From: Agreia sp. PsM10
GTDB taxonomy: Bacteria > Actinomycetota > Actinomycetes > Actinomycetales > Microbacteriaceae
DNA length: 64,000 nt
Assembly (NCBI RefSeq): GCF_030433855.1
Contig: NZ_JARUXC010000006.1
Location: forward strand, 124,001 to 188,000
Direction: 5' to 3'
Positions 8,465 to 18,249 of the stretch are shown one piece after another; the first letter of the stretch is position 1, and each line of letters begins with the position of its first letter. Both the position numbers and the translations under genes were made by a program. The notes beneath the pieces are model-generated. The model searched no databases. It saw only the letters and a list, made by a program, of their open reading frames with translations, and was not told where the DNA came from.

Positions 8465-8728
8465 TTACCTGCCCGAGCCGGCGTAGGGCAGGAGAGCCAT
8501 TTCGCGGGCGTTCTTGACGGCACGGGCGATGAGGCGCTGCTCCTGGACGGAGACTCCCGTGATGCGGCGAGCGCGGATCTTTCCACGCTCGGAGATGAAC
8601 TTGCGGAGGGTTGCGACATCTTTGTAGTCGATGACGCCGACGCGAATGGACTTCGCGGGAGCTGCGTTCTTGGCGCCCTTGGCACCGCGCAGCGGCTTGC
8701 GGCGGTCGCCGCTTGACTTTCCAGCCAT
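8465..8728 (-). CDS. rpsR: 30S ribosomal protein S18
   Basis: The 87-residue protein has the bS18 core [18 protein letters not shown] (about 33-50) and the basic [21 protein letters not shown] that contacts 16S rRNA beside S6. The N-terminus is a basic extension ([15 protein letters not shown]). It lies 42 bases after ssb and 9 bases before rplI in the ribosomal/ssb operon, in the usual order. No CxxC zinc motif is visible, so it is the zinc-free type. Confidence 0.96.
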   Translation of the reverse strand: MAGKSSGDRRKPLRGAKGAKNAAPAKSIRVGVIDYKDVATLRKFISERGKIRARRITGVSVQEQRLIARAVKNAREMALLPYAGSGR

Positions 8729-8770
8729 TTTTATCTGCTTTCAGATGAGTTCTAGTAAAGAACGAAGTTG

Positions 8771-9286
8771 TTAGAAGGGGGTGTCGTCGCTGAAGTTGCC
8801 CGGCGTGTTCCACACGTCGGCTCCAGCTCCGGCAGCCGGCTGCGCGGGCGCCGAAGCGGCCCACGGCTCGTCGTTTCCACCGCTCGGTCCACCGACCTGG
8901 CCGCCGCCCTGACGTGCGCCCCCGGCTGCCCGGGTGACACTCGCTGTGGCGTAGCGCAGGCTGGGGCCGATCTCGTCGACCTCGAGCTCGATGGAGGTGC
9001 GCTTCTCGCCCTCTTTCGTCTCGTAGGAACGCTGGCGCAGGCGGCCCGTCGCGATGACGCGGCTTCCCTTGGTCAGCGATCCGGCGACGTGCTCGGCGAA
9101 TTCACGCCAGACGCTCGCGCGCAGGAAGAGAGCCTCGCCGTCTTTCCAGTCGTTCGCAGCACGATCGAACGTGCGCGGCGTGGAAGCGATGGTGAAGTTG
9201 GCAACCGCCAGCCCGTTCTGCGTGTAGCGCAGTTCGGGATCGCTGGTGAGGTTGCCCACCACGGTGATTACGGTTTCGCCAGCCAT
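8771..9286 (-). CDS. ssb: Single-stranded DNA-binding protein
   Basis: The 171-residue protein has the OB-fold domain of bacterial SSB at about residues 1-112 ([20 protein letters not shown] at the start), a flexible Gly/Ala/Pro-rich linker, and the acidic C-terminal tip DDTPF that recruits replication and repair partners. It is six bases downstream of rpsF, the standard bacterial arrangement that couples SSB to ribosomal protein synthesis. Confidence 0.96.
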   Translation of the reverse strand: MAGETVITVVGNLTSDPELRYTQNGLAVANFTIASTPRTFDRAANDWKDGEALFLRASVWREFAEHVAGSLTKGSRVIATGRLRQRSYETKEGEKRTSIELEVDEIGPSLRYATASVTRAAGGARQGGGQVGGPSGGNDEPWAASAPAQPAAGAGADVWNTPGNFSDDTPF

Positions 9287-9292
9287 GATCGA

Positions 9293-9811
9293 CTACTTGG
9301 CGGACTCGTCGGCGGCGGCCGGCTCGGCGGCAGCCTTCGGAGCCTTGGCGGCAGCAGCGACCTTCGACGCGGCGCTCGGCGCGGCACTCTGTGAGGCCTT
9401 GACGGCAGCAGCAGGAGCGGCAGCGGGGGTCTCGGCGGGCGCGGCAGCGGCCTTCGGGTTGGCAGCCTTTCGGGCGGCCTTCTCGGCGGCGAGCTTGTCG
9501 GCGGTGGCGACCATGGCGATGGCCTCCTCGGCACGCAGCACCTTGGTGCGCATGACGGCCTCCGACAGCTTCAGCTGGCGGTCGAGCTCCTTGGTCGAGT
9601 CTGCGCTGGCGGTCAGGTTGACCACCGCGTAGATGCCTTCGGTCTTCTTGTTGATCTCGTAGGCCAGGCGACGGCGTCCCCAGATGTCGACGTTGTCGAC
9701 GGTGCCGCCATCCTTGCGGATGACGTTGAGGAATTTGTCGAGACTGGGGGCCACGGTGCGCTCATCGATTTCAGGATCGAGGATCACCATGAGTTCGTAC
9801 TGATGCGTCAC
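9293..9811 (-). CDS. rpsF: 30S ribosomal protein S6 with long alanine-rich C-terminal extension
   Basis: Residues 1 to about 97 match bS6 ([40 protein letters not shown]). The usual length is about 95-100 residues, but this one is 172: from about residue 98 it continues as an Ala/Lys/Pro-rich low-complexity tail ([20 protein letters not shown] and similar) ending AADESAK. The frame is continuous, so the tail is not an annotation error. The GTG start at 9811 has an excellent AAGGAGGTG at a proper distance. It is first in the rpsF-ssb-rpsR-rplI operon. S6 binds S18 on the 30S platform. Confidence 0.96.
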   Translation of the reverse strand: MTHQYELMVILDPEIDERTVAPSLDKFLNVIRKDGGTVDNVDIWGRRRLAYEINKKTEGIYAVVNLTASADSTKELDRQLKLSEAVMRTKVLRAEEAIAMVATADKLAAEKAARKAANPKAAAAPAETPAAAPAAAVKASQSAAPSAASKVAAAAKAPKAAAEPAAADESAK

Positions 9812-9837
9812 AAACCCACCTCCTTCGGACTAGTTCG

Positions 9838-9856
9838 GTCACAGACGGTCTGTGAC
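9838..9856. promoter_or_regulatory. Inverted repeat in the rpsF leader
   Basis: GTCACAGAC (9838-9846) and GTCTGTGAC (9848-9856) form a perfect 9-bp inverted repeat one base apart, 27 bases before the rpsF start codon and just before its Shine-Dalgarno. It could fold in the mRNA leader, where S6:S18 autoregulation acts in other bacteria, or be a protein site. Its function is not shown. Confidence 0.35.
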
Positions 9857-9943
9857 AGGAGGGTGTATCTGCATCGGCCCGCCGCCGCGTAGGAGATTCC
9901 CACTGGCAACGGACAACCTTGGAAGCTTAGCAGAAGGCCCTGA

Positions 9944-10777
9944 TCAGTGGTGAGACGCCTTCCAGTACCCGCAGAACATGATGTTGTCCTTGGGTACCCC
10001 GGTGGCTATCCAGTGCCTGCGTGCGCCGGCGACCAGGGCCGACTCGCCCACGGTCCACGCGAAGCAACGTTCGCCCAGGGCGGGCAGGGCCTGGGTCGCT
10101 TTCAGAACGGCGACCCCCGGGGTGTCGCGCGCATCCGGCCGCACGACGAACCGCACGTCGACGCCGACCGGGCCGTCGAGGTTCTGGATGTCGTCGGTCG
10201 CGGCGACCTCGACCAGCGCGATACCGACGGTGTCGGCCGGCAGCGAGGCCAGGATGCCCGCGACGGCGGGCAGGCCCGTCTCGTCGGCGACGAGCAGCAC
10301 GCTGTCGGTGCCGGCGGGCTGCACGAATCCGATGCCCTCGTCGAGGATCGCCACGGCGTCGCCCGGTGCGCAGCGGCCAGCCCAGCTGGCCGCGGGGCCC
10401 GCGGTGCCCGATGCCTCGTCGCCATGCAGCACGAAATCGACGTCGAGCTCGGGGCCGGATTGGCCGGCCTCTCTATAGGCGCGCACCGTGTAGTTGCGCA
10501 GCACGGGCCGACGCGTCTTCGAGATGGTCAGGTACTTGGCGTACGAGAGGGTGTTCAGCTTCTGGGGCAGCCGCGAGAGCGAGTCGTCGTCGGCCACCGG
10601 GATGAAGAGGCGGAACCACTGGTCGAACCCCATCGGCACGAACTTCGCGATATCGCCCTGGCCGAGCGTGATGCGGGCCATGGAGGGCGTGATCTGCTCA
10701 CGGCGGATCACGTGGAGGGTCAGCAGCTCGGAGATCTCGGGCTTGATCCTGCGCGCCTGCGCCGTCGTCCGTGCCAT
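9944..10777 (-). CDS. Siderophore-interacting protein (FAD-dependent ferric-siderophore reductase)
   Basis: The 277-residue protein belongs to the ViuB/SIP family. It has the N-terminal FAD-binding barrel with RNYTVRAYRE (about residues 92-101) and a C-terminal NAD(P)H-binding part with VLLVADETGLPAVAGIL, ending with the family signature GYWK. Members reduce imported ferric siderophores in the cytoplasm to release iron. A DtxR/IdeR-like box lies just upstream, which fits induction under iron limitation. No siderophore transporter or synthesis genes are seen next to it. Confidence 0.92.
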   Translation of the reverse strand: MARTTAQARRIKPEISELLTLHVIRREQITPSMARITLGQGDIAKFVPMGFDQWFRLFIPVADDDSLSRLPQKLNTLSYAKYLTISKTRRPVLRNYTVRAYREAGQSGPELDVDFVLHGDEASGTAGPAASWAGRCAPGDAVAILDEGIGFVQPAGTDSVLLVADETGLPAVAGILASLPADTVGIALVEVAATDDIQNLDGPVGVDVRFVVRPDARDTPGVAVLKATQALPALGERCFAWTVGESALVAGARRHWIATGVPKDNIMFCGYWKASHH

Positions 10778-10798
10778 GCGTTCTCATCTCCTCGGCTT

Positions 10799-10817
10799 GT
10801 GAGTAAGGCAACCCTAA
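10799..10817. promoter_or_regulatory. Candidate DtxR/IdeR iron box upstream of the siderophore-interacting gene
   Basis: Read on the minus strand, the 19 bases TTAGGGTTGCCTTACTCAC match the IdeR/DtxR consensus TTAGGTTAGGCTAACCTAA at 12 of 19 positions, including the TTAGG half. It lies about 22 bases before the start of an iron-acquisition gene. Binding is inferred. Confidence 0.5.
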
Positions 10818-10841
10818 CAAACCTGCCCGGACCGGCGACGC

Positions 10842-10885
10842 CGAAGGGCCCGTCACGCTTCAGATGCTGCGTGACGGGCCCTTCG
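10842..10885 (-). terminator. Strong hairpin downstream of the large surface protein gene
   Basis: CGAAGGGCCCGTCACGC (10842-10858) and GCGTGACGGGCCCTTCG (10869-10885) form a perfect 17-bp stem with a 10-base loop, 14 bases after the stop of the surface protein gene. No long T-tract follows. It separates that gene from the siderophore-interacting gene downstream. Confidence 0.75.
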
Positions 10886-10899
10886 GGATACGACCCGCG

Positions 10900-13800
10900 C
10901 TACTCGGCGTGCTCCCGGCTGCGGCGGTGACGCACGACCAGCAGCACCAGTCCCGCGACCGCCAGCATCAGCGACAGCAGCGCGATGAACACCGCGCCCG
11001 ACCCCGTGTGCGCCAGATCGACGATCGGGTTGCCGGTGCCGCCCGTGCCGACGGTCGGGAAGGTGTTCTTCACGGTGACCGACCGCACGTTGTCGTCGCC
11101 CGCGGCGGCGGTCGTCAGCACGATCGCCTTCGCGTTGTCCGCAGCGGCCGATCCTTCGACCGTGTAACTGGTCGAGGCGGCGCCATGGGCATCGGACTCC
11201 GTGATGTCGCAGCTCGTTCCGACCGGGAGGCCGCCGATGACCTGGGTCGCGCCGGCGGCGAGGTCGAACCGGCTGGCCGGGTTCACGAGCGTGGGCACGA
11301 GTCCCGCGACATCGGAGAGGTCGAGAGTGCGTCCCTCGAAGGTGCAGAGCACCAGGAAGGCGTACTGCGCTCCCGCCGGTGCCGGGCCCTCGACGGTCTT
11401 GGTGACCTCCAGCGCCGTGGACTCGTAGCTGTTCTCGACCGTGGCCGTCGTGCTGCCGGCGCCGAGCACGAACTCGGCCGAGGTTCCCTCGGTGCCCGTT
11501 CCGTCTGCGTCGCCCGCCGCGATGGTGACGACCGTCGAGGTGGCCCCGCCGGCATCCGTCTCGGTGACGATGCAGTCGCTGCCCACCAGCACGCCCTCGA
11601 GTGTGGCGTGCTCGCCGTTCGCGAGTTCGAACGTCTCGTTCACGACGGTGTCGCCGTAGGTGCAGGTGACCTCGATGGTGAACGTGAGGTCGGCGATCTG
11701 CTCGTCGGTGAGGACGGTGTCGTTCGACACGATCTTCTCGACGGTCAGGTCGGCCTCGTAGTAGTTCGTGGCCTGCACGGCGATGTCGGTTCCGGCCTCG
11801 GTGATCTCGTAGGGACCCTCGACGTCGTAGACGACTCGGCTCTGGCCGCCGTCCTGCTCCACGACGGTGCACTCGGCGCCGACAGGGATGCCGGTGACGG
11901 TGCCCGACAGACCGTTCTGCACGACGATGTCCTCCGAGATCGTCTGGTCGAACCAGGTGCAGGTCACCGCGAAGGTGAAGTCGACCGCGTCGGTGTCACC
12001 CTCGACGACCTTGTTCACCGTCAGGGCACCGGTGTCGTAGTTGTTCTCGACGACCACCTGAATGGTCTGTCCGAGCCCTGTTCCGTCGAAGACGAGCGTT
12101 CCGTCCGCCGACTCCACGCCGTTCACGAAGATCTTCGTGGCATGCGCGTGCTTGTTGCCCGGGGCGGGCTCGGAGACGGTGCAGGCGGTGCCGTTCGCGA
12201 TGCCGGAGATCGACTGCGAGCCGCCGTCGGCGAGCGTGAGGGTCTGGGTCGACTCCCCGTTCACCGGGTCGGTGCAGACGAGCGTGATCGAGAAGTCGCC
12301 CAGCGCGATGTCGCCGTTGAGCGTTCCCTTCACGTCCTTCGCGATCGTCAGGGCGTTGGTGCCGAAGTTGTTCGTGATCGTCACCTGGTCGCCGCCGTCG
12401 GGAATGGTGACGGTGATGCCGTCGCCGACCTGGGTACCGCCGTTCTGGTCACTGATCGTGACCGTCTGCGCTCCGCCGGTGTTCGTCTCGGTCACCACGC
12501 ACTCCGCACCGATGGGCAGGCCGTCGATGACGATCTGGCCACCCGCTGCCGGCAGCGAGTAGTCGGACCCGTCGGCGAGCGCGAGCTCCTCGCCGGCGAA
12601 GGTGCAGATCACGGTGTACTCGAACACGGTGTCGGAGGGAACCTCACCGGCGACGCTCTTGGTGATCGTGAGGCTCTGCGCCGGAATCGGGTTGGTGAGC
12701 GTGGTGGCGGTCGTGCCGAACGCCGTGGCGAGCACCAGCTGGTAGCCCGCGGTCGCCGTGTCGGCATCCGGGGTCGACCAGGAGAAGTTCGCCGGGGCGT
12801 TCTGCTCGGTCAGGGTGCAGACGCTGCCGGTCGGCAGGCCGACCGCGGTGCCCGTCTCTGCATCGGAGAGCACGAACGATCCGGTGATCACGGCACCCGA
12901 GGATCCTGCCGGGGGAGCACAGGAGTAGTCGACCGTGAACTCGCCGAACAATGCGGTCGGCGCGATGGTGTCGTTGGCGACGGACTTGGTCACGGTGAAC
13001 GCCGCGCTGTCGAACAGCGCCGCGGCCTTCGTGCTCTCGTTGCGGTAGACCTCGCCCGAGTCGATCTCGCTCACGCTGAAACCGAAGCTGTTCCACTCGA
13101 TGAGACGGCCGTCGGGAGTGGGCTGACCGTTCGCGTTGGTGGAGTCCGTGGCACCCGTGAGGTTCTCGGGAGCCGTCTCATCCCACGTGATCGTGATGCG
13201 GTCGCCCGCGGCGAACACCGGGTTCGAGCCCACGCCGTAGTCTGCGGCGATGCGCAGCGCCTGGGCGTCGGCCGGAATGACCGTGCCGGCGGCGAGAGCC
13301 ACCCAATCGGTGCACTTCGCGGCGCCCGTGGCGACCTCGCCCATGCAGGCGGCCAGGTCGGCTCCCGCGGGCAGGTACTCGTAGCCGACAGTGACGCCCG
13401 CAGGCACGCCGGATGCGACGGGAGCGGTCACCGGAGTTCCGCGCCATTCCGTTCCGCGCGACACGTTCAGGTATGCGCCGGTGTCGCCGACGGCCGGCAG
13501 GCGGTCGATCACGACGAGGTCGCCCATGGTCGAGTTGCCGGCGTTCTGAAGGTCGAGCTTCCAGGTGTAGGTGCTGCCCGCCGGGGTGACGGCCGCACAG
13601 GGGTTGGAGACGAAGCCGGTGATCGATTCACACGACGCGTCCGGTCCGGCGGCGCCGGTGTTCGATGCGCCGTCGATCGACTTGGTGGCTCGGATGGCGC
13701 CGCCCGCGTTCACATTCAGCACGGCGGTCGAGACGCAGTAGTCCACACCCTGCTGCGCCGTTCCGGGTGCACACGTGATCTCGCCGTGGGTGGGAACCGC

Positions 13801-16800
13801 CGCCGTGTTGGTGACGGTGGTCGCCGTGGGCAGCGCTGCGGCCACATCGAGGCTCACCGCGATGACCACCGATTCGCCGGGGGCGAGGTACTGACCCGCG
13901 GGCCAGGCCCACACGACCTTCTGGCCGACGACGGTCGCCGTGGGCGAACCGGCCAGCGTCGAGTCGATCGGCGCCGTGGCGGGCAGGGTGATCACGGGGT
14001 TCGCGGTCGCGACGTTGTAGCTCAGCGTGCTGGGCAGCAGATCGTCGACCTCGAACGCGTTGCCGTGCGAGCCGATGTTCTGGGTCCCCGTGTTGGTCAC
14101 CGTGATCGAGTACCGCTGCGTCGTTCCCGCGCTGTCGGTCGCCGTCGGCTGACCGGTCAGGGCGAAGACCTTCGAGACGGAGACCTCGGGCGTGCCGGCG
14201 GTCGGCGTGATCGTGGCGCACGACGGGTTGAGGTGCGACAGTTCCGCGCCGGTGCCGTACGCCGACTCGGCGCAGTTCGTCAGGGCGACGTCCGGCTCCG
14301 CCTGATCGTTGAGCGCGACGCTGAAGGCCAGCTCGCCGAACTCGCCGTTGGCGATCGGTGTGCCCGCGGTACTCAGGTAGGTCACGCGCAGTCCCTCGAC
14401 GGCGACTCCGTCGAGCGTCGCGTTGAGCGTCGCCAGATCGATGGATGCGGCGGGGAAGCTCGCGGCGGCAACCCACGCGGCACCATCGAAGTAGTCGACG
14501 GTCACGGACTCGGCGCTGGCGGGGGGAGTGATCGCGGTCACGTCGACGAAGTCGGAGTCGGCCCAGAAGTCACCGTCGACGTTCGACGGCAGACTCGTGC
14601 CCGCGGGGTAGTCGGAGGGCGTCAGGATGTCGTCGTCTTCGGAGACGATGGTCGTGAGGCCGAGCTCACCGGAGTTGGTGGTGCGCACGGTCGCGTTCAC
14701 CACCGGGTGGGTGTCGACGACGGTGGACGAGCCGGCCGCGAAGTCGAGCGACTTGCTGGTGTCGACCTTGGTGCCGGGCTTGCGCACCGTGATCGTGGCC
14801 TCGGCGTCGCTCGGCAGCGAGTCCGCGAAGGGGCTGACGGCCGTCACGGTCGCCGTGTTCACGACCTGGGTCTCGGTGGTCACCGTGCTGCGCAGGCGAA
14901 CCTGCAGCGCGATCGTCGCCGTGTCCGCGGTGGGAATCGTGCCCGTCACGTGGGCGGTGATTCCGTTGATCGCGGAGAGGTTGGTGATCGCCGCGGCATC
15001 CACGCCGGCCAGCGCAGGCGTTCCGTCGGAGTAGGTGACGTCGTAGGTCACGGTCGATCCGGCGGGAGTGATCGGTGCCGAGACCGAGAGCAGCTCGAAT
15101 GTCGCCCAGAAGTCGGCATCGGTGTCGACGATGTCGAGTCCCTTGACCGGGTTTCCCGAGATGTTGTCGGCCTTGAGGTTGATCGTGCGCTCCTGCAGAC
15201 TGCCGATCGGCGTGCCCGTGTCGGGCAGCGAGACCGATGCGTCGGGCGCCACCGTCTTGGTCAGCTCCGCATTGGCGATGCTGTTGGTGATGCGGAAGAC
15301 CTGCTGGTAATAGAGGTCGGTCTCGGCCCGCTCGCTGGTGTCGCCGTCTTCGTTCGGTGCCACATAGGTCGCGACCGTCTCGGCGTTGTTCAGGATCCAG
15401 CCACCGTCGTTGATGTTGTCGAGGTCGTTGTTGAACCCGGACTCGTTGAAGGGGGCCTGGTCGAGCTGGCAGGCGGTGTCGCTGTCGGGGTTGCCGTCGG
15501 CGCCCTCGCTCAGCGTGGTGTCGTTCTCGGTGTAGCAGACGTTGTTGCGCACGAGGCTTCCCGCCGCGTGGCCGGCGACGGCCTCACGGAAGGTGTCGCG
15601 CAGGGCGTAGTCCACCTCGACGATCGGCGTGACGTCGAACGTCGCGGCCTCGATGCCCACGTCGATGCCGGGGTCGGCCGGGTTCTCCTCGAGCACGAAG
15701 CGGAAGCCCGCGTAACTCGGGTCGCCCGCTGCGGTGAGCACGGCTCCGCCTGTGACGACAGGGCTGGACGCGATGACCGCACCCGCCGAATTCAGCCACT
15801 CGATGTGCGCCTGCTCGTACTGCGGCACCGTGTAGGGGCCGACCTGAGTGATGTCGGTGACCGCCGCGAAGGTCTGCGAGTAGATGTCGCCCGGCAGCGG
15901 GTCCTGGATCGTCAGCGTCTTCGTGTCTTCTGACGGACGCGTCGTCACAGTGAGCACGGCGTGCATGGCCGCACCAGAGCCCTCGGTGCCCGAGTCGGTG
16001 GAGTCGGCGCCGTGCAGCACCTTCGTCATGTTCACGGTGCCCGCCTTGTATCGGTCCTCCGTCGTGATCTTCGGGCACTCGTCGCCGTCGAGGGTGTCGG
16101 TCGACGCGGGATCCGCGGATCCGGCGAGGTAGGCGGACGCCACGGAGCAGTTTCCGGCGCTCGGGTACTTCACGATCGGGTTCTGCTCGGTCGGCGGCGC
16201 CTGATCGAGCACGGGGGCGCCGGTCTCGCGGTTGGTTGCGCGCATCTTCACGACGAACTCGGGCTGGAACGTACGGCCCGGCTGGATGCCGGCGGGGTTG
16301 GTGTACGTGAACCGCACTCCCTGGGCGTTCGGGTTCGTGATGGCGACGGGAACGGACGCGCACGCATCGGTGGTGACCGTGACCCACGCACCGGTCGACC
16401 CGTCGTAGATCTCGACCAGCAGGCTGTCGCCGGTGGCGCAGCCCGCGGTCTTGATGCTCTTGATGTCGAACTCGTCGAAGAAGTCGTCGACTCCCGTCGT
16501 CGGCAGGGTCACCGGGTCCTGGATGACCACCTTCTCCGCCGGAACGTTCGTTCCGGAGCCCGTGGGCCCGTAGACGGTCCGCAGCTGCACGACGTTCGAC
16601 TGCGTGGGCGAACCGAGAACGACGGTCGGGCGAGTGAATGCCTTCGTGGTCTGGATCTCGGCGTAGGGCGTGGCGACGGTGAAGTCGACGGTCGGCGAGA
16701 CCGTCTCGCCCGACGAGTTGCCCGATGCGCTGTCGACATCGACCTCTGCGTTGTTCTGGTAGATGTCGTTGGCCACTCCGGCGGCGAGCGTCGAGCCCGC

Positions 16801-18249
16801 GGTGATCGTGCCGGTGAAAGCGGAGTCGATCGGGGTGCCGGAGGTCGACTCGAACTCGACCGAGAAGCCGGTGAGTGTGGCGAGATCGACGCCGGCCGGC
16901 AGGGTGAACGTCGTCGCCGGGTTGACGATCGTGGCGGTCGACCCGTCGGAGAGGGTCAGCGTGGCCTCTTCGGCGCCGGCGGGCCAGGCCACCGTGAAGG
17001 CTCCGTTCAGCACGAGCGTGTTCGGGAACGGAGTGACACCGCCCGTGGTCGCGGGGTCGGAGATGACGACCGTCTTGGCGCCTCCCTGTCCCGCACCGGT
17101 GGTGGAGATCGTGGTGTCGATCGTTCCGGAGTATCCCTGGATGACGTTGTCCGGACTGAAGGTCTTCGTCACGCTCGGGGCGGAGACGATCTCGCCTTCG
17201 ACGGTGACGACGGCCGACGCGCTGAGCGAGCGGTCGAGGGCGCTGTCGGTGTAGTGCACGGCGACATCGGCGTCGTTCGAGTAGGCGGTCGAACCGCCAG
17301 ACACGACCTGTGCGCCGTTCGACACGAGGCTGTCGCGCAGGGTGGCCGTGTAGTTCAGGGTTCCCGTGCTGCCGGCTGCCGCTCCGTCGAAGGTGACTCG
17401 AATTCCCTGGATGTGCGCGGCCGGGGTGTAGGGAGTCGTGACGGTCGTCCAGGTGGAGCCGTCGGTCGAGACCTCGACGACGGCGGAGGTCGCGCCGGCC
17501 GGAAGGGTGGGCGCGTCGATGGAGGTGACGTCGAACGCGTCGAAGAATGCGGGATCGAGGTCGGTGATGCCGATGCTCGACGCGGCTGTCGTGCCCGCGT
17601 TCGTGCCGGAGACGGAGAACGAGACCGACTGACCAGTGAACTCGCCGACGGTGTCGGGTGTCGCGGTCTTCTGCGCATCCGCACCACCGACGGGCTTCAC
17701 CCGACCGGTGGCCGCGACGGTCTGCGAGACGGCCGTCCTGGCCACGCCGGCGACCGCGCCGCTGATGTCGGCGGTGTTGTTCACCGTGAGGGTGTCGTTC
17801 GCGGCGAGCGCCGGGTTCGTGATGAAGCGCACGGGGATGGCGACAGAGCCGTTGCCCGCGGGGATGGTGCCGAGGTTGATCGTGACGTCGGAACCGACGA
17901 CGGTCCAGTTGCTCGGAATGTCGCCCACGATCTCGATGCCGGCGGGCAGGGCGTCGTGGATGAGCACGTTCGTACACCCGGCCGGGTCGAAGGTGCTGCA
18001 CGAGTAGGCGAGCTGGTACGTGAAACCCTCGCTGTTGACGCCGGCGACGTTCGAGATGCCGATGTCGGTCGTATCGGGTGCGATGACCGACTTCGTGAGA
18101 GTGAAGCCCTCGTCTGCTGCGTTCGCGGCCGTGGCGCCGAGCGCGATACCGGACACGCCCAGGAGGACGACCGCGAGTGACGCGACGACCTTCCTCAACC
18201 GCTGAAGGGTCGGCGGCCTCTGCGCGTGTCGTGCTCGTGATGTTGCCAT
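10900..18249 (-). CDS. Giant LAHTG-anchored cell-surface protein with DUF5979 and DUF11-like repeats
   Basis: This 2449-residue protein is the largest gene of the window. It starts with a Sec signal peptide (basic start, then VVASLAVVLLGVSGIALGA and a probable cut after ANA, about residue 44). Residues about 45-1740 are a series of beta-rich modules resembling DUF11-type surface repeats (for example VTKTFSPDNVIQGYSG). Residues about 1750-2398 are six tandem DUF5979-like repeats of 92-115 residues, each opening with a (L/F)T(V/I)xKxV strand and each with two cysteines (such as VICTF and GAECVVTE) that could form a disulfide. The end is a sorting signal: LAHTG, a hydrophobic helix and the basic tail RHRRSREHAE. 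LAxTG is the class E sortase signal, and a class E sortase gene lies at 50945-52003. The role (adhesion or surface layer) is inferred. No enzymatic domain is evident. Confidence 0.9.
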   Translation of the reverse strand: MATSRARHAQRPPTLQRLRKVVASLAVVLLGVSGIALGATAANAADEGFTLTKSVIAPDTTDIGISNVAGVNSEGFTYQLAYSCSTFDPAGCTNVLIHDALPAGIEIVGDIPSNWTVVGSDVTINLGTIPAGNGSVAIPVRFITNPALAANDTLTVNNTADISGAVAGVARTAVSQTVAATGRVKPVGGADAQKTATPDTVGEFTGQSVSFSVSGTNAGTTAASSIGITDLDPAFFDAFDVTSIDAPTLPAGATSAVVEVSTDGSTWTTVTTPYTPAAHIQGIRVTFDGAAAGSTGTLNYTATLRDSLVSNGAQVVSGGSTAYSNDADVAVHYTDSALDRSLSASAVVTVEGEIVSAPSVTKTFSPDNVIQGYSGTIDTTISTTGAGQGGAKTVVISDPATTGGVTPFPNTLVLNGAFTVAWPAGAEEATLTLSDGSTATIVNPATTFTLPAGVDLATLTGFSVEFESTSGTPIDSAFTGTITAGSTLAAGVANDIYQNNAEVDVDSASGNSSGETVSPTVDFTVATPYAEIQTTKAFTRPTVVLGSPTQSNVVQLRTVYGPTGSGTNVPAEKVVIQDPVTLPTTGVDDFFDEFDIKSIKTAGCATGDSLLVEIYDGSTGAWVTVTTDACASVPVAITNPNAQGVRFTYTNPAGIQPGRTFQPEFVVKMRATNRETGAPVLDQAPPTEQNPIVKYPSAGNCSVASAYLAGSADPASTDTLDGDECPKITTEDRYKAGTVNMTKVLHGADSTDSGTEGSGAAMHAVLTVTTRPSEDTKTLTIQDPLPGDIYSQTFAAVTDITQVGPYTVPQYEQAHIEWLNSAGAVIASSPVVTGGAVLTAAGDPSYAGFRFVLEENPADPGIDVGIEAATFDVTPIVEVDYALRDTFREAVAGHAAGSLVRNNVCYTENDTTLSEGADGNPDSDTACQLDQAPFNESGFNNDLDNINDGGWILNNAETVATYVAPNEDGDTSERAETDLYYQQVFRITNSIANAELTKTVAPDASVSLPDTGTPIGSLQERTINLKADNISGNPVKGLDIVDTDADFWATFELLSVSAPITPAGSTVTYDVTYSDGTPALAGVDAAAITNLSAINGITAHVTGTIPTADTATIALQVRLRSTVTTETQVVNTATVTAVSPFADSLPSDAEATITVRKPGTKVDTSKSLDFAAGSSTVVDTHPVVNATVRTTNSGELGLTTIVSEDDDILTPSDYPAGTSLPSNVDGDFWADSDFVDVTAITPPASAESVTVDYFDGAAWVAAASFPAASIDLATLNATLDGVAVEGLRVTYLSTAGTPIANGEFGELAFSVALNDQAEPDVALTNCAESAYGTGAELSHLNPSCATITPTAGTPEVSVSKVFALTGQPTATDSAGTTQRYSITVTNTGTQNIGSHGNAFEVDDLLPSTLSYNVATANPVITLPATAPIDSTLAGSPTATVVGQKVVWAWPAGQYLAPGESVVIAVSLDVAAALPTATTVTNTAAVPTHGEITCAPGTAQQGVDYCVSTAVLNVNAGGAIRATKSIDGASNTGAAGPDASCESITGFVSNPCAAVTPAGSTYTWKLDLQNAGNSTMGDLVVIDRLPAVGDTGAYLNVSRGTEWRGTPVTAPVASGVPAGVTVGYEYLPAGADLAACMGEVATGAAKCTDWVALAAGTVIPADAQALRIAADYGVGSNPVFAAGDRITITWDETAPENLTGATDSTNANGQPTPDGRLIEWNSFGFSVSEIDSGEVYRNESTKAAALFDSAAFTVTKSVANDTIAPTALFGEFTVDYSCAPPAGSSGAVITGSFVLSDAETGTAVGLPTGSVCTLTEQNAPANFSWSTPDADTATAGYQLVLATAFGTTATTLTNPIPAQSLTITKSVAGEVPSDTVFEYTVICTFAGEELALADGSDYSLPAAGGQIVIDGLPIGAECVVTETNTGGAQTVTISDQNGGTQVGDGITVTIPDGGDQVTITNNFGTNALTIAKDVKGTLNGDIALGDFSITLVCTDPVNGESTQTLTLADGGSQSISGIANGTACTVSEPAPGNKHAHATKIFVNGVESADGTLVFDGTGLGQTIQVVVENNYDTGALTVNKVVEGDTDAVDFTFAVTCTWFDQTISEDIVVQNGLSGTVTGIPVGAECTVVEQDGGQSRVVYDVEGPYEITEAGTDIAVQATNYYEADLTVEKIVSNDTVLTDEQIADLTFTIEVTCTYGDTVVNETFELANGEHATLEGVLVGSDCIVTETDAGGATSTVVTIAAGDADGTGTEGTSAEFVLGAGSTTATVENSYESTALEVTKTVEGPAPAGAQYAFLVLCTFEGRTLDLSDVAGLVPTLVNPASRFDLAAGATQVIGGLPVGTSCDITESDAHGAASTSYTVEGSAAADNAKAIVLTTAAAGDDNVRSVTVKNTFPTVGTGGTGNPIVDLAHTGSGAVFIALLSLMLAVAGLVLLVVRHRRSREHAE

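Noticed and set aside
10864-15933. Very long open frame on the plus strand opposite the large surface protein gene
   Set aside because: Its product is Arg/Gly/His-rich without any family resemblance, the typical shadow of a high-GC gene. The minus-strand frame has a signal peptide, repeats and a sorting signal.
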